Positions 8,267 to 16,870 of a stretch of 64,000 nucleotides of DNA are shown here, piece after piece (position 1 is the stretch's first letter; every line of letters starts with the position of its first letter). The position numbers and the translations under genes are program-made. The notes beneath the pieces are model-generated. The model saw only the letters and a list, made by a program, of their open reading frames with translations. It did not search any database and had not been told where the DNA came from. Source of the DNA: Chryseosolibacter histidinae (GTDB taxonomy: Bacteria > Bacteroidota > Bacteroidia > Cytophagales > Cyclobacteriaceae); assembly GCF_018598225.1 (NCBI RefSeq), contig NZ_JAHESF010000001.1, forward strand, positions 124,001-188,000, written 5' to 3'.

Positions 8267-10858
8267 ATGGATCATCACTTGCAACCGTCAGAGAAAGTGG
8301 CCGAAGCGCTGAAGACCAGCAGGTCCGGCCTCGACCCGCAAACAGCGCAGCAGCGGATCACAGAACATGGAAAAAATGTGCTGGAGGTCAAAAAGAAGAA
8401 AACCCTCCTCGGAATGCTGCTGACCCAGCTGACGGATTTTATGATCCTTATTCTCATGGCCGCCGCAGTGATCTCAGGTATCATCGGCGACCTTACCGAC
8501 ACCATCGTCATCCTAGCCATCGTCGTGATCAATGCCATCATCGGGTTGATCCAGGAGTGGCGGGCGGAGAAGGCAATGGAAGCTTTGGAAAGTATGGCCG
8601 CCAGCCACGCCCGGGTGCTGCGCAACAACCAGATCCTCGACATACCGGCGGCAGACCTCGTGCCGGGTGACGTGGTGCAGCTCGAGGCCGGCAACATCAT
8701 TCCTGCCGATATCAGGTTTATTGAAACGTACACACTCAAGGTGGACGAATCTTCCCTTACAGGTGAGTCGATGAATATCGAGAAGTCGGTTGATCCCTTG
8801 CCGCCCAAAACATATCCACTGGGCGACCGGGTGAATATGGGATACAAAGGCACCTTCGTCACCAATGGACGTGGTGTCGGCTACGTGGTGGCTACCGGCA
8901 TGAAGACCGAGCTCGGAAGGATCGCTAAAATGATCCAGGTAGCGGAGATCAAAACACCACTGCAGAAACGACTGGAGGTTTTTGGCAAACGCCTTACACT
9001 GATCATTCTGATACTCTGCGCTGTGTTCTTCCTGGTAGGATGGTGGCGGGGAGAAGCCTGGTCTACCATGCTGCTCACATCCATCTCGCTGGCCGTGGCT
9101 GCCATTCCCGAAGCGCTCCCTGCGCTTGTAACCATCGCGCTTGCGTTGGGAGCCAGGCGCCTGGTAAAAAGCAACGCCCTCATCCGCAAGCTTCCGGCAG
9201 TAGAGACACTGGGTTCTGTCACCTACATCTGCTCCGATAAGACGGGGACACTTACACTGAACAAGATGACCGTTCAGGAGATCTTTGAACCGCAGGAGGT
9301 CACTTCAACCCTTTCTGTTTTTAAGGGAAAGGATATACTGCTTCACGCCCTCGCGCTGAACAACGATGTCACTAAAGATAAGGATGGCGTGTGGGTAGGA
9401 GAGTCCACCGAAGTGGCGCTCGTGCAGTATGCGCAGGACCATGGCTACGATCGGTTTGCGTTGGAATCTGAATACGCGCGTGTGGCAGAGCTGCCGTTCG
9501 ACTCCAAGCGAAAATCGATGACCACTTTTCACCGGAACGGTTCGGGTGTAATAGCCATTGTGAAAGGAGCCGTTGATGTATTGGTGCGAAAGCTCGAGCC
9601 CACACAGCAAGCACTGATCCCATCCCTCGAGCGCCGCGCAGACGAGATGGCCGGGAAAGGTTTCCGCACGCTGGGTTATGCCATCCGGATGTTCGATACC
9701 ATGCCTGCTACACAAAATACTGGAGAGATCGAATCATCCCTGACGTTCATTGGTCTCGCCGGCATGATGGACCCACCCCGTGATGAAGCGCGGCAGGCCG
9801 TAACGGAATGTAAAACAGCGGGCATCCATCCCGTCATGATCACGGGCGATCACAAGCTCACCGCACAGGCCATCGCGCGTAACCTGGGCATCCTCTCTGC
9901 TGAAAGCGACCTGGTGCTCTCAGGCCCGGAGCTTCAGAAGCTGAGCGACGATGAGTTCGACGCCGAAGTAGAACGGGTGCGGGTGTATGCGCGGGTAGAT
10001 CCTGAACAGAAGCTCCGCATCATCGGTGCGTTGCAGCGACGCCATCACTTCGTAGCCATGACCGGTGACGGCGTGAACGATGCACCCGCACTGAAGAATG
10101 CTGACATCGGTATCGCCATGGGCATCAACGGCACCGAAGTATCCAAGGAAGCATCACACATGATCCTGCTCGACGACAATTTCGCCACCATCGTCAAGGC
10201 GGTGAAACATGGCCGCAGGATCTTCGATAACATTCTCAAGTTCATCAAGTATATCATGACCGGTAACTCGGGCGAGATCTGGGCCCTTTTCCTGGCGCCG
10301 TTCTTCAATTTGCCCATCCCGCTGCTGGCCATCCACATCCTCTGGGTCAACCTGATCACGGACGGGCTACCGGGACTGGCGCTCGCCTCCGAGCCAGCCG
10401 AAGCAGACATCATGAAAAGACCCCCGAGAGATCCGAAGCAGAGCATCTTCTCCGGTGGCATGGGCTGGCATATCCTCTGGGTAGGACTGCTCATGGGCCT
10501 CGTCACCCTCGGTATGCAGGCCTGGGCCATTCATTATGCCGGCGCCCACTGGCAGACCATGGCCTTCACGGTACTCTGCTTCGCGCAGCTCGGCCACGTG
10601 ATGGCCATACGCTCCGAGCACAGGTCTTTTTTCAGAACGAGCCTGCTCTCCAACAAACCCTTGCTGGGAGCGCTGCTGTTTACTTCCGGGCTACAGCTGA
10701 TGGTGATCTACACACCGTTCTTCAACGAGATCTTCAAAACACAACCCCTGACCCTCGGTGAGCTTGCCATATCCATCGCTGTTGCCAGCATCGTCTTCTG
10801 GGCAGTAGAGCTGGAGAAGTTCCTGAAGAACAGGCGGATCAATGTTCCTATGTACTAG
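8267..10858 (+). CDS. Cation-translocating P-type ATPase (type II, calcium-type)
   Basis: 863 residues. An N-terminal cation-ATPase domain starts near residue 5, followed by paired helices, an actuator domain containing DESSLTGES (near 165-173), PEALPALVTIALALGARR in M4 (near 280), the phosphorylated aspartate in CSDKTGTLT (near 325), the hinge TGDGVNDAPALK (near 600) and a six-helix C-terminal region. The order and the PE-L-P motif place it with SERCA/PMR1-like ATPases that export Ca2+ or Mn2+; the PEALP variant and lack of other evidence leave the ion uncertain. The start codon follows AGGAAA at a suitable distance. No regulator is adjacent. Confidence 0.92.
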   Translation: MDHHLQPSEKVAEALKTSRSGLDPQTAQQRITEHGKNVLEVKKKKTLLGMLLTQLTDFMILILMAAAVISGIIGDLTDTIVILAIVVINAIIGLIQEWRAEKAMEALESMAASHARVLRNNQILDIPAADLVPGDVVQLEAGNIIPADIRFIETYTLKVDESSLTGESMNIEKSVDPLPPKTYPLGDRVNMGYKGTFVTNGRGVGYVVATGMKTELGRIAKMIQVAEIKTPLQKRLEVFGKRLTLIILILCAVFFLVGWWRGEAWSTMLLTSISLAVAAIPEALPALVTIALALGARRLVKSNALIRKLPAVETLGSVTYICSDKTGTLTLNKMTVQEIFEPQEVTSTLSVFKGKDILLHALALNNDVTKDKDGVWVGESTEVALVQYAQDHGYDRFALESEYARVAELPFDSKRKSMTTFHRNGSGVIAIVKGAVDVLVRKLEPTQQALIPSLERRADEMAGKGFRTLGYAIRMFDTMPATQNTGEIESSLTFIGLAGMMDPPRDEARQAVTECKTAGIHPVMITGDHKLTAQAIARNLGILSAESDLVLSGPELQKLSDDEFDAEVERVRVYARVDPEQKLRIIGALQRRHHFVAMTGDGVNDAPALKNADIGIAMGINGTEVSKEASHMILLDDNFATIVKAVKHGRRIFDNILKFIKYIMTGNSGEIWALFLAPFFNLPIPLLAIHILWVNLITDGLPGLALASEPAEADIMKRPPRDPKQSIFSGGMGWHILWVGLLMGLVTLGMQAWAIHYAGAHWQTMAFTVLCFAQLGHVMAIRSEHRSFFRTSLLSNKPLLGALLFTSGLQLMVIYTPFFNEIFKTQPLTLGELAISIAVASIVFWAVELEKFLKNRRINVPMY

Positions 10859-11021
10859 CGGAGTCTCCGGTCTCCGGGACTCTGCGCTGTTGCGTGTTCA
10901 GCAAAGGACTAACGTACTTCGTTTCGCCGTCATCCTGAGAATTTATACAGCAGAGCGCCGTAGTGACAATAAGAATGACGTGTGCGTTTGTTTTCATTGC
11001 TGGCATTTCAAATTACGAATT

Positions 11022-11173
11022 CAGGAGGCTCCTACGGAGCCCAAGCGGATAAAATTGATCTATTCCTATAGACAGAACACTCCTATCGGAGTGAAATGCA
11101 TTTTAGCTCCGGATGGAGCTCCCTGTTTATAGAATGGAAGATTGGTTTATATTGGCTCCATAGGAGCCTCCTG
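11022..11173. repeat. Compound REP-like palindrome with four GCTCC hairpins
   Basis: Part of the 656-base spacer between the ATPase and the ABC permease. The outer arms CAGGAGGCTCC (11022-11032) and GGAGCCTCCTG (11163-11173) are perfect inverses. Within lie four small stems: GGCTCC/GGAGCC (11027-11041), CACTCC/GGAGTG (11078-11093), AGCTCC/GGAGCT (11105-11120) and GGCTCC/GGAGCC (11154-11168). An inner inverted pair, CTATAGACAG and CTGTTTATAG, is also present. The rest of the spacer from 10859 to 11021 shows nothing I can assign. Confidence 0.8.
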
Positions 11174-11189
11174 TGGACACGTCATCGGG

Positions 11190-11345
11190 AATGGCGGTTT
11201 GAGCGCACGAAGGTGCGAATGAAGGATCCCATTTGACAGCGTGCTTGCGAAGTACAATGCGCTCGAAATAAGTACGCAGTAACGACCGGGGGATCCTTCG
11301 CTCCCGCGTGCTATCACACCTGCATCGCTCTGGATGACGGGCCTC
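11190..11345. repeat. GGATCCTTCGC/CAGGATGACG dispersed palindromic element (C2)
   Basis: This carries GAATGAAGGATCCC near its left end, CGCTCGAAATAAGTACGCAG in the middle, and GGGGGATCCTTCGCTCCC then CATCGCTCTGGATGACGG at the right. The same sequence order recurs at 3700-3868, 27535-27670, 28490-28660 (inverted) and 47085-47250. From 11346 to the permease start nothing else is recognisable. Confidence 0.8.
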
Positions 11346-11514
11346 AAAAAAAAGAACTGTGTATCGGAAGCATGCAGAATCTTGTATCATTTTCGATACA
11401 TGTTTTTTTGATTGATTCCTGGCTGATTTAATGTAATCTGTTGATAATAAGTTGATTGTATCTTGTGGCACGGGGATTGGCTACAGGGACGGTAATTCCA
11501 TGTAAATTGACGAC

Positions 11515-13965
11515 ATGATGCTGCGAAACTACCTCCGCATTGCCTTCCGGAACATGACCCGGAGCATGCGGTTTTCCATCCTTCATATTTCAGGTCTCGC
11601 TGTGGGCCTTGCGTCCGTGATCCTGATCGCCTGGTATGTGTACGATGAGATCAGCTTTGATAACCTGCCCGGAGCAGCGCAGGTGTACCGCATCAATACC
11701 TACTGGGGCGATGACCCGGAGACGAATATGTACGCCACCACGCCACCGCCACTCGCAGCAGTGATCCAGGCAGAGATCCCCGAAGTGGAAAAAGTGGCAC
11801 GCGCCTTTACCTGGAATCACTCCACGATGCGGCTACCGGCGGAAGAGCACGCAGGAAAGGACGAGGTGGTGTTCCGTGAGACGCGCATTTTTATCGTGGA
11901 CCCGCAATTCCTGGACATCATGCAATATCCTGTGATCTCGGGTGAGCGGAAGTCTGCCTTCACACGGCCTGAATCGATCGTTATCACCAAAGAAACTGCT
12001 TTGCGTTATTTCGGTCAGGACGCCCTTGACCGCGGCGCTGTCATTGGCAAATCGATCCTCTTCGGCGGTGACCGCACAGCACGCATCGTATCCGCAGTGA
12101 TCGATCCCCCGGCCAACACGCATTTTCACTTTGACATGCTGGTGCACATGGGATTCGGTTACGATGAGTTGGGCACGTTAAAAGTATGGACCTGGAACAT
12201 CATGCACACCTATGTAAAAGTGAACGAGGCTGTGGCCAATGACCCGGACCGACTCAAGGCGTTGCAGGCCAAGCTTTCGTCGATCAGCACCCGGTACATC
12301 AAACCTGCTGCCGGCGACCACGATGATGTTTCCGCGGCCGATTTCAGGCTGCAGCCATTGCGTGATATTCACCTGCATTCGCATTTACTGCGCGAGCATG
12401 AGCCCAACGGAGACCATACAACCGTGCAGGTGCTCGTGACCATTGCCGTGCTCATCCTGGTGCTGGCCTGTGCCAATTTCGTGAACCTTTTTACGGTGCA
12501 GTCGGCACGCCGCGCCAAAGAAGTGGGCGTACGCAAAACGCTCGGGTCAGGCAAAGGTGGTCTTGCTTTCCAGTTCTTCGTGGAGGCTTCGTTGTATACC
12601 TTCATTGCGGCGCTGCTCGCCCTGGGGCTTGCCGAGCTGCTGCTTATTCCGTTCAATGCGCTCAGTGGAAAACAGCTCTCGTTCGACTGGGGAACGCACC
12701 CCGTGTTGTTCGCGGGTATGGCTGCGGTGTTCCTGCTGGTAGTATTCTTTTCAGGAAGTTATCCTTCCATCTATCTGTCATCCTTCAGTCCTGTACGTGC
12801 GCTCAAGGGGAACCTTCTGCAGCAAACTGGAAAAAATAACTTCCGCAACGCGCTGGTCGTGCTGCAGTTCAGCATCTCCATCGGCCTCATGATCTGCAGT
12901 GTGCTGGTGCTTCAGCAGTTGTTGTTCCTGCAAAACAGGGCGCCGGGTTATCAGCGTGAAAATGTGATCATCGTCAAGAACGACCGCGAGATCCAGGATC
13001 AATGGCGCGCATTCCGTGACGAGCTTCAGGTGCATGCTTCCATCACCAGCGTCAGTTTCACCACAGGCCTTCCTGCGCAACCCCTGAATGTGATGCGCGA
13101 CTTCCGCCTCCGGGGCGATGCCGCCAACACAGGCATGCACTGGTTTCTGGCAGATGAAAATTATCTCGCTGCACTCGGACTCGAATTGCAGCAGGGCTCC
13201 TGGTTTTCTCCCGATGAAACAGCCAACACACAAAAGGTGGTGATCAACGAGACCGCTGCCCGCATCCTGGCATTGGATGAGCCTGTAGGCCGGCAACTGG
13301 TGATGAACTACGGTGCGCCCGACGAAGAGCACCTGGAGATCATTGGCGTGGTAAAAGATTTCAATGTTGAATCGTTTCACAGCGAGGTCAAGCCCGTTGT
13401 GCTCCGCTACTATACACCTGACTATGCTATGGACTATGTTGCCGTTCGCATCCATCCCGGCAATCCCTCTGAGGCACTCTCTGTGGTCGAAAAAGCCTGG
13501 AAGAAGTTCGAACCAGAGAACCCTTTCGTTTATTCTTTCCTCGACAAGGACCTGGAGCGCCAATACCTTTCGGAGCAACGCCTGAGCAAGCTCTTCGGAG
13601 GGTTCACGCTGCTGGCCCTGATCATTGCTGTGCTCGGGTTAACGGGCCTTGCTTCTTTTATGGCCGAGCTTCGCACCAAGGAGATCGGTATCCGCAAAGT
13701 GCTCGGCGCTACGGCGGCAGGGATCATCGTACTTTTCTCGCGCGACTTCACACGGCTTGTGCTGCTGGCCACTGCCATTGCCATCCCCGTGTCATACTGG
13801 TTCATGAAACAATGGCTCGGCGATTTTGCCTACCGTATCGAGATGAGCGCGGGCGTCTTCATCCTGTGCAGCCTCGCAGCCCTGGTGCTGATGTGGGTCA
13901 CGGTGTCGTTGCTTTCATTCCGGGTAGCAAGGCTTAATCCAGCGGAGACGCTGAAGACGGAATAG
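11515..13965 (+). CDS. ABC transporter permease, MacB/FtsX type with periplasmic core domains
   Basis: 816 residues. The N-terminus NYLRIAFRNMTRSMRF plus a first helix near residue 25 leads into a MacB-like periplasmic core domain (about 45-240). A three-helix FtsX block follows (about 285-430, with FVNLFTVQSARRAKEVGVRK), then a second core domain and a second FtsX block at the C-terminus (with TKEIGIRKVLGATAAGI). This duplicated layout is typical of Bacteroidota permeases that work with a separate ATPase in peptide/lipoprotein export or envelope stress; no ATPase gene is adjacent here, so it is an orphan. Two adjacent ATGs (11515, 11518) are possible starts. Confidence 0.9.
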   Translation: MMLRNYLRIAFRNMTRSMRFSILHISGLAVGLASVILIAWYVYDEISFDNLPGAAQVYRINTYWGDDPETNMYATTPPPLAAVIQAEIPEVEKVARAFTWNHSTMRLPAEEHAGKDEVVFRETRIFIVDPQFLDIMQYPVISGERKSAFTRPESIVITKETALRYFGQDALDRGAVIGKSILFGGDRTARIVSAVIDPPANTHFHFDMLVHMGFGYDELGTLKVWTWNIMHTYVKVNEAVANDPDRLKALQAKLSSISTRYIKPAAGDHDDVSAADFRLQPLRDIHLHSHLLREHEPNGDHTTVQVLVTIAVLILVLACANFVNLFTVQSARRAKEVGVRKTLGSGKGGLAFQFFVEASLYTFIAALLALGLAELLLIPFNALSGKQLSFDWGTHPVLFAGMAAVFLLVVFFSGSYPSIYLSSFSPVRALKGNLLQQTGKNNFRNALVVLQFSISIGLMICSVLVLQQLLFLQNRAPGYQRENVIIVKNDREIQDQWRAFRDELQVHASITSVSFTTGLPAQPLNVMRDFRLRGDAANTGMHWFLADENYLAALGLELQQGSWFSPDETANTQKVVINETAARILALDEPVGRQLVMNYGAPDEEHLEIIGVVKDFNVESFHSEVKPVVLRYYTPDYAMDYVAVRIHPGNPSEALSVVEKAWKKFEPENPFVYSFLDKDLERQYLSEQRLSKLFGGFTLLALIIAVLGLTGLASFMAELRTKEIGIRKVLGATAAGIIVLFSRDFTRLVLLATAIAIPVSYWFMKQWLGDFAYRIEMSAGVFILCSLAALVLMWVTVSLLSFRVARLNPAETLKTE

Positions 13966-13967
13966 GC

Positions 13968-14126
13968 TGGTTGCCGGTTGCCAGTTGCCTGATGGCCGGT
14001 TAGGGTAGTCTCTGCCGTTGTTGGTGTTCTTCACCGACAACCTCACCAACTATCACACTATACGAAGCAGAGTAAGTTTGCCTACACCACCCCAACTGGT
14101 AACCGGTAACCGGCAACTGGCAACCA
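13968..14126. repeat. GTTGCC-type inverted-repeat element (A2)
   Basis: The left arm at 13969-14000 is an array of GTTGCCR units; the right arm at 14093-14125 is its inverse. It exactly fills the gap between two convergent genes. The core holds a hairpin, GTTGTTGGTG-TTCTT-CACCGACAAC (14017-14041), that recurs at 15920 and inside a coding gene at 16161. Confidence 0.85.
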
Positions 14127-14128
14127 TT

Positions 14129-14725
14129 TCACAACGCAGTTACTACCACATCCTTGCTGCGCTTCGTATCAGGCCATGGTGCCGGTATCTGACAAAACCC
14201 ATCCGACTCAATATCAAAAGCGCGGTTCATCAGGTTATAGATATGTTCACGCGTTACCGCCCAGGCGATCTCAACAAGCTCACGTTCTGAGAAATGCTTC
14301 TGTGCTTCGGCAAAAGTTTCGTCGGAGATCTTCTTGTAGAGGGTAAGCTCTTCGGCAAACAGGAGCGCGGCCTTTTCGCCTGCCGTGAACAGGGGGGAAG
14401 TCTTAAAAGTTGATACATTGAAGAATTTCTCCTGTTGATCGGGGTAATGTGTAATGGCCTGCATTTTGCCGATGTCGATACAGAATCCGCAGACGTTCAA
14501 TTGTGCTACATGGGTGCGCACCAGCACCGCAAGGTATTGGGGGAGCTGGTATTTTTTCTCGAGCTTTTCAAGCTTTTGAACAAACAGCCCGAAGCTCAGG
14601 GGAAGTCTTGCGGAGATCACTTTTAAGGGCGTCATCACTTTGCCATACTTTTTCCGGGTCATCCAATAGACAAATTTCATCATCAAACCGGAAGGTTTTT
14701 CAATAGGTGCAAGTTTCGTTTTCAT
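14129..14725 (-). CDS. Carboxymuconolactone decarboxylase (CMD)/AhpD-like protein
   Basis: 198 residues. The CMD/AhpD fold is indicated by NVCGFCIDIGKMQA with the redox CxxC at C79/C82, and by the later AALLFAEELT and WAVTREHIYNLMNRAF helices. AhpD-type proteins act as thiol peroxidases or reductases in the cytoplasm. The gene lies directly downstream of an ECF sigma gene with ECF41 hallmarks; CMD-family proteins are the classic target next to ECF41 sigma factors. The ATG at 14725 is chosen over upstream Met codons because a candidate ECF41 promoter lies 33-57 bases upstream of it. Confidence 0.85.
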   Translation of the reverse strand: MKTKLAPIEKPSGLMMKFVYWMTRKKYGKVMTPLKVISARLPLSFGLFVQKLEKLEKKYQLPQYLAVLVRTHVAQLNVCGFCIDIGKMQAITHYPDQQEKFFNVSTFKTSPLFTAGEKAALLFAEELTLYKKISDETFAEAQKHFSERELVEIAWAVTREHIYNLMNRAFDIESDGFCQIPAPWPDTKRSKDVVVTAL

Positions 14726-14757
14726 ATATAAGCGATTTTGTTTCTTTTCGCCCATAT

Positions 14758-14782
14758 GACGGAGACTACGCAACTTGTGACA
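14758..14782 (-). promoter_or_regulatory. Candidate ECF41-type promoter for the CMD gene
   Basis: Read on the minus strand, TGTCACA (14776-14782) is followed after 14 bases by CGTC (14758-14761), and the CMD start codon lies 32 bases further on. From memory, the ECF41 promoter described in other bacteria has a TGTCACA -35 box and a CGTC -10 box; the spacing here is slightly short of what I recall. Confidence 0.6.
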
Positions 14783-14906
14783 GTTTTTTAAAAAGATTTT
14801 TTTGAATGATGCAGGCTAACGGACGCTAAAACGGCATATGACGGGTCAGACCCTGTTTTGTGACATTTTTTATGAAAAATTTTGATGAGCCGGGCTCATG
14901 GGCGTC

Positions 14907-14932
14907 ACCCTCTCTCTTTCCTAAGAGAGGGT
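14907..14932 (-). terminator. Hairpin overlapping the end of the ECF41 sigma gene
   Basis: ACCCTCTCT (14907-14915) and AGAGAGGGT (14924-14932) form a perfect 9-base stem with an 8-base loop. The last three codons and the stop of the sigma gene form one arm. There is no T tract, so it may act as an attenuator or be a repeat rather than a full terminator. Confidence 0.4.
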
Positions 14933-15781
14933 CGGGGAGAGTTTGTCAGGGTTTCGCACAAAGTAGAGGCCTATAATGCTTTGCCCGTCTGTTTCCAGGG
15001 TACAGATCGTATCGACCAGGCCCGTAGCCTTGTTCAGTATAATTGCACCCGCAGAACCGTTGACCACTGCCGGTTTCACCTCAAAGTTGTTGGCTGTATC
15101 TTTCAGGATGTTGAGCATGAAGGTGATGATCTTCTGAGGCCCTACCAGGGGCACTACCGACGCACTCATCTTGCCGCCACCATCGGCGTACAGGATCACA
15201 TCCTGATGCAGGATCTCCTTCAAGGTGCTGGCATCGAGCTTTGCGCAAGCGTCGAGGAAGGCGTTCATCAGCCGTTGCCTTTCTTCTTGCGAGGCCTCAT
15301 ACCGGGTTCGTGGCTTCTGTAATTTTTCCTGGGCGCGGTGCACGAGCTGCCGGGCGTTTTCTTCGGGCAGATTGCATATTTCGGAGATCTCGCTGTAAGG
15401 AAAATCGAATGCATGACGAAGGATGAACGCTGCCCTTTCCACCGGGTTGAGCTTCTCGAGCGTGCTGAGCAATGCGTAGGGCAACGGATCGCCCGATTGC
15501 CTGTCGTCCGCAGCAGCGGTTTCTGAAACTATCGGCACCGGGAGCCAGGGACCTTTGTAGACTTCACGGGTTTTCTTCAGCGCCTCGAGCCGATCAATAC
15601 ACTTGTTTACAACGGCACGGCTCAGGTATGCTTTGGGAAACTGAACTTCCGGTTGTTTCGAAAACCAGCTTTCAAACACATCCTGAACGATGTCTTCCGC
15701 CTCCTGCACTTCTCCAAGCATATCATAAGCGAGCGAGAACAAAAGTGGCCGGTGTTGATGAATGTCTTCCATGATGACCAA
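14921..15781 (-). CDS. ECF41-type RNA polymerase sigma factor (SigJ-like, SnoaL-like C-terminal domain)
   Basis: 286 residues: a sigma-70 region 2 (about 8-75, YDMLGEVQEAEDIVQDVFESW), a region 4 (about 120-170, FPYSEISEICNLPEENARQLVHRAQ) and a roughly 110-residue C-terminal extension with the SnoaL-like fold. Two ECF41 hallmarks are visible: WLPVP in the linker and ADGGGK in the extension. In this family the extension acts as a fused regulator in place of a separate anti-sigma factor. It lies upstream of a CMD gene with a candidate cognate promoter. A second, divergent member is encoded at 47309-48139. ATG codons at 15781 and 15772 are both possible. Confidence 0.9.
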   Translation of the reverse strand: MVIMEDIHQHRPLLFSLAYDMLGEVQEAEDIVQDVFESWFSKQPEVQFPKAYLSRAVVNKCIDRLEALKKTREVYKGPWLPVPIVSETAAADDRQSGDPLPYALLSTLEKLNPVERAAFILRHAFDFPYSEISEICNLPEENARQLVHRAQEKLQKPRTRYEASQEERQRLMNAFLDACAKLDASTLKEILHQDVILYADGGGKMSASVVPLVGPQKIITFMLNILKDTANNFEVKPAVVNGSAGAIILNKATGLVDTICTLETDGQSIIGLYFVRNPDKLSPTLS

Positions 15782-15810
15782 AAATAATACGCACCGGGGA
15801 AAATAAAAAT

Positions 15811-16018
15811 GGTTGCCGGTTGCCAGTTGCCAGGTGGCCGGTTAAAGCGGTCAATACTTACACTATACTCCTTTCAAATTAAATTGAGGACAGAGCGCAC
15901 CCGCCGTTGTAGTGTCGCCGTTGTTGGTGTTCTTCACCAACAACCTCACCGACTAAGCACGAGTAAGTTTGCCCACAACCGCCAGAACTGGCAACCGGTA
16001 ACCGGCAACTGGCAACCC
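15811..16018. repeat. GTTGCC-type inverted-repeat element (A3)
   Basis: The arms at 15811-15843 (GTTGCCR array) and 15985-16017 (inverse) enclose a 140-base core. The core contains the perfect hairpin GTTGTTGGTG-TTCTT-CACCAACAAC (15920-15944) and shares AGTAAGTTTGCC with copy A2. It ends 2 bases before the stop codon of the phosphopantetheinyl transferase gene. Confidence 0.85.
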
Positions 16019-16020
16019 TT

Positions 16021-16713
16021 TCAGAACATAAACCTCCTCACTCTCAGCCCCTCCGTTATCATCTCGCTCGTGGCCAGGTGACAACAATACCCTTCCGAGA
16101 TGTTGATTTCGGTTAAGAACCAGGAACGGTTTTCAATAATAACTGGTTGTTGGTGTCGCCGTTGTTGGTGTTCTTCACCAACAACGCCAACAACTCCACC
16201 AGCCCCTATAACAGAAACCTGTTTCAACGGAATGCTCAATCCTTTTCCATCCGCTTTGATCAGCGCTTCTTTTTTGGTCCAAAGGTTATAGAAGTTCACA
16301 AAACTGCCATCGTCTGATTGTATCAACCTCATTTCATCATCCGAAAACTGTTCCTTGAAGTCAGTTACAGCCACAGGTTTGATCTGTTCAATGTCGATGC
16401 CCAGGCGTATGTTGTTAGCTGCGGCACAGACCACGAACTTGCCCGAATGCGAGATGTTGAAGTCGATGGCAGCATCGTTGAAGTACGGCCTTTGATGGCT
16501 GGTATAGCGGAGGTCTTCAAGACGGAGATGACCGATGCCGAGCTCTTCGAGGCAACGCAGCAACAACAGCTTGCCATAAAGACAAGCTTGCGCATCTTCC
16601 CGAAATTTGTATCTCAGCACCTGCTCCCGGTGTTCATTCGGCAGCCGGCACAAATATCCATCCCATACGTTGGGTGGGAAGGGTGCGCTATTTTCAGCAT
16701 AGGCAATGAGCAT
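16021..16713 (-). CDS. 4'-phosphopantetheinyl transferase (Sfp type)
   Basis: 230 residues. It transfers the phosphopantetheine arm from CoA to carrier-protein serines. The Sfp motifs are clear: FNISHSGKFVVCA (near residue 95), LGIDIEQIKP (magnesium-binding DxE, near 113) and FYNLWTKKEALIKADGKGL (near 150). The start at 16713 (MLIAYAENS) is chosen because upstream codons encode an unrelated hydrophobic stretch. Unusually, residues about 170-192 are a low-complexity Gly/Val/Gln/His insert encoded by a copy of the hairpin repeat found in the neighbouring spacers. No carrier-protein or synthase gene is nearby in this window. Confidence 0.9.
   Translation of the reverse strand: MLIAYAENSAPFPPNVWDGYLCRLPNEHREQVLRYKFREDAQACLYGKLLLLRCLEELGIGHLRLEDLRYTSHQRPYFNDAAIDFNISHSGKFVVCAAANNIRLGIDIEQIKPVAVTDFKEQFSDDEMRLIQSDDGSFVNFYNLWTKKEALIKADGKGLSIPLKQVSVIGAGGVVGVVGEEHQQRRHQQPVIIENRSWFLTEINISEGYCCHLATSEMITEGLRVRRFMF
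16153..16185. repeat. Dispersed hairpin inside the coding region of the phosphopantetheinyl transferase
   Basis: 33 bases identical to 15912-15944 in the intergenic element A3, including the 10-base perfect stem GTTGTTGGTG/CACCAACAAC with loop TTCTT. It sits in frame within the gene and encodes part of the low-complexity insert. Confidence 0.85.
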
Positions 16714-16793
16714 ACAAAATGAATTACCTGACACTAATATAGATATTGTAATAATTATTCGAAGCATGCCGTAGAATCCAACAATGTCCGGCA

Positions 16794-16825
16794 GTGGACT
16801 GTCGACTGTGGACTGTGGACTCTTC
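16794..16825 (+). repeat. GTGGACT heptamer array, direct-repeat copy 1
   Basis: 32 bases of four GTGGACT-like heptamers ending ACTCTTC. It is the same as 17618-17649 except for one base and is in the same orientation; the two copies bracket the pentapeptide-repeat gene. Confidence 0.8.
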
Positions 16826-16870
16826 CCGATAAATAGTATTATTGTGCTGGCAACTGCACTTTAAAAGTTT

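Noticed and set aside
11127-11471. 114-residue minus-strand frame upstream of the ABC permease
   Set aside because: Lies wholly in dispersed palindromic repeats; similar peptides arise from the same repeats elsewhere.
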